A stretch of DNA of 60,000 bases from Phoronis australis (Eukaryota > Phoronida > Phoronidae), in NCBI GenBank assembly GCA_002633005.1, contig NMRA01000040.1:329362-389361 (forward strand). The letters run 5' to 3'. The notes under the pieces were generated by a model that saw only the letters and a list, made by a program, of their open reading frames with translations, was not told where the DNA came from and did no database searches. Below are positions 58,045 to 60,000 of this stretch, piece after piece. Within the stretch, counting starts at the first letter, position 1. Each line of letters opens with the position of its first letter. Both the position numbers and the translations under genes were made by a program.

Positions 58045-58335
58045 ACAGGACCAGTTCGCAGAGGGACCAGATGTACACTGAGAGTACACAGTAAAAAGAC
58101 TGGCCTGGTCTGTCACGAGACCAAAAGTACACCTGTGCTTTTTATCCCTTTAAAAATAGTCGATCTGTCGTTGGACCAAACAGTGCTGGCTGAGATAAAT
58201 AGTTTTACAAAGCACAGTTTGGAAAAAGCATCACAAGACTAATTCGCCGAGGGACCAGAAATACACTGAAACTCAATATTTACACAAATCAAGCTGGCTT
58301 GGTCCGTCGCGAGACCTAAAGTGTACTATGCAAAA
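58045..58335. repeat. Two direct copies of an ~90-bp unit, 190 bp apart
   Basis: TTCGCAGAGGGACCAGATGT..GGCCTGGTCTGTCACGAGACC (58054-58130) and TTCGCCGAGGGACCAGAAAT..GGCTTGGTCCGTCGCGAGACC (58242-58316) are related. Class unknown. Confidence 0.55.
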
Positions 58336-58701
58336 AAAATTGTATTGAAAACTTCTCTCTAGACACACAGTGGTTGATCATACGTGTATTTTACACATCT
58401 GGTCGTCAACTGCTGCGAGAGGTTGTCTAGGAAGGGTTTTCGCACCGTTCCGTAGTACTCACTGGAAGAAACAAATATTGAGTACAAATTTTACTACGCA
58501 CTACGTGAAATAGATTTTGGATATGAAGCAGATAGAGCCAAGTGGAAATACAAACCAGAATCAGTTTCTGTGCGCTCGTAGACCCTCTGCTGTACTGGGT
58601 AAATTTGGCGTGTAGAAAAATAATTTCTATTTCGTTTTCATTGTACAATAGCATAAAAAACCGACATTATATACAAACTGTGTAGAATTATCACTTATTA
58701 C

Positions 58702-58810
58702 CTGGGTGTTTCTCCAGGAACGTTAGTCCTATCCTGTTTTCTAGACTGCCGAGGAATCTGTATATCGGATCCAATGGTTTGTTCGTCTTGGAACCATTCA
58801 ACCCAGACAT
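58702..58810 (-). CDS. Possible 5' exon of the kinase gene
   Basis: From ATG 58810 the frame reads MSGLNGSKTNKPLDPIYRFL and on to an LEKHPG end at the donor CCAG|GTAATA (58702). The exon ends in phase 1 whereas 57556 needs phase 2, so at least one more exon would be required between them. It may belong to another gene or to none. Confidence 0.25.
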
Positions 58811-60000
58811 CTTGGATGTTTGTTCAGTTCCCAACGCTTGCACTTCGTCAACTGCTGTGTCAATGAAGTTTTAAGCCTCTACAATGTCAGCATCTCGTTT
58901 CGCAGCTCAGTTGGCACCAAGCCCCCTGAGGTTGCCAAGTCAATTCAAAAGACTTACATGCGCAACTAAATTTGATCCGTTCATCATGGACTACTTCAAA
59001 CCTTGACGATGTATCCCAGGACCTATTTGCATCTCTTGCAAATTTCGAAATAAGCGTCCCAATGTCTGAACGCTTGAAACCCGAAGTACTAACATCAAAT
59101 AAATGCCCATGGGCATGGGCGTTTCATCGGGTGGGCCTTTCTGCGGAAATTCCCAATATAGAAGACAGCAGTGGTGCTTATTGCAGGTAGAAAGACGGTA
59201 GGTGTTGAGATCGGAACTAGGGCTCCTTAGGAGGCCTATTGAACATCGCACGAGTCTCGCAAGGCTTTGTTGTGAAAGTACAGCCTCCCTGCAATTTCTG
59301 GTACTGTACACTGTTCGCGAATGCGGTCACTTTGTCAATATGAGTGCACCCTTGGTCATTCCATGTATAGACATAACTTGTTAGAGTGCATCTTCAAACG
59401 GACTCGCGACCAGACCACGGCGTCCGCCACAATAACAATTCTTCGGAAAACGAGTTATTTTTTTTTCAAAAATATTACGTATACATGTACACTGTATGAT
59501 ATTGCACAAGACAACTTTACTATACACCAGTCAAATTCGAGTTACAAACGTGTGGAGTATGATGGAATGACACGGCATGACAGATGAGGTAAAAACGTTG
59601 CACGTCAATTCGCCGGAATATCAGGGTTGCGGCACCACAGTATATCCCCTAATCAAATCAAAACATATCCTAGAGTAAAGAAGCTAGTTACCTAAAGAAA
59701 TCAGCTATAGAGCTGCTCTTTCAGCGGTGGATCCACCTAAAATGCTTGGCTACTTCAGAAGTGTCGACGGAAGCGCGCGCACAATGGGGCTATTCGGAAA
59801 ATTCACATTAACTAGAGGGTGCGCGTGTACTATAGTGGTGATCCATGAACAGCCTGATTTCGCGAGCCCTTTAAATACATGGTGAAATGGCTTGCAGCTG
59901 TGCCAACTGAATCTGAGATTCCGTGAAAAGGGTGCTTCTATGAGAGGAAGTAAGCACACCCTAATACAAAGGTAAGGTTTATGGTTATTTTAACGATTAT
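58811..60000. other. Window end, nothing recognised
   Basis: No supported exon or bounded repeat in the last 1.2 kb; open frames are short and unassigned. Confidence 0.35.

Overview
This is animal genomic DNA: genes are split into many short exons with GT-AG introns, are far apart, and are surrounded by small DNA transposons, SINE-like and LINE-like remnants and assembly gaps. The protein families and the repeats with G/C-rich hairpins point to a marine invertebrate. An anthozoan cnidarian (coral or anemone relative) is my best guess, but this is inference; nothing in the window fixes the species.

Left third (1-26.4 kb): two conserved genes lie tail to tail. EXOSC9 (RNA exosome subunit Rrp45) runs on the + strand from 241 to 16565 in 13 exons that join in frame to 423 residues. 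Cyclin A runs on the - strand from 26374 to 19266 in 9 exons that join in frame to 440 residues. As I recall the human map, EXOSC9 and CCNA2 have the same convergent order on chromosome 4, so this looks like an ancient gene pair. Inside the 6 kb intron 7 of EXOSC9, on the opposite strand, sits a two-exon gene for a secreted protein with a coiled coil and a contactin-associated-protein-type fibrinogen-like domain. Parts of it are duplicated at single-N joins, probably unmerged alleles in the assembly.

Middle (26.4-55.9 kb): mostly repeats. The exception is a three-exon - strand gene (40935 to 36450) reconstructed here from splice sites and phase. It encodes a 165-residue precursor: a signal peptide, a very acidic pro-region ending in Lys-Arg, then a 79-residue domain with about 20 Arg/Lys, no Asp/Glu and seven Cys. 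That domain is built of two similar modules, one per exon. The layout is that of an antimicrobial peptide precursor of cnidarian style (compare Hydra arminins and periculins), and I do not recognise the family. It is the best candidate here for something undescribed. Repeats include several TIR elements with visible target-site duplications, a miniature LTR-like pair, two tRNA-derived SINE-like units, a decayed THAP finger and a LINE relic. A 1.55 kb block is present twice around an N gap (32112-32483).

Right end (55.9-60 kb): a - strand protein kinase domain with an atypical catalytic loop (Leu-Asn-Asp in place of His-Arg-Asp and no catalytic-loop Lys), in two exons, with a possible 5' exon at 58.7-58.8 kb.
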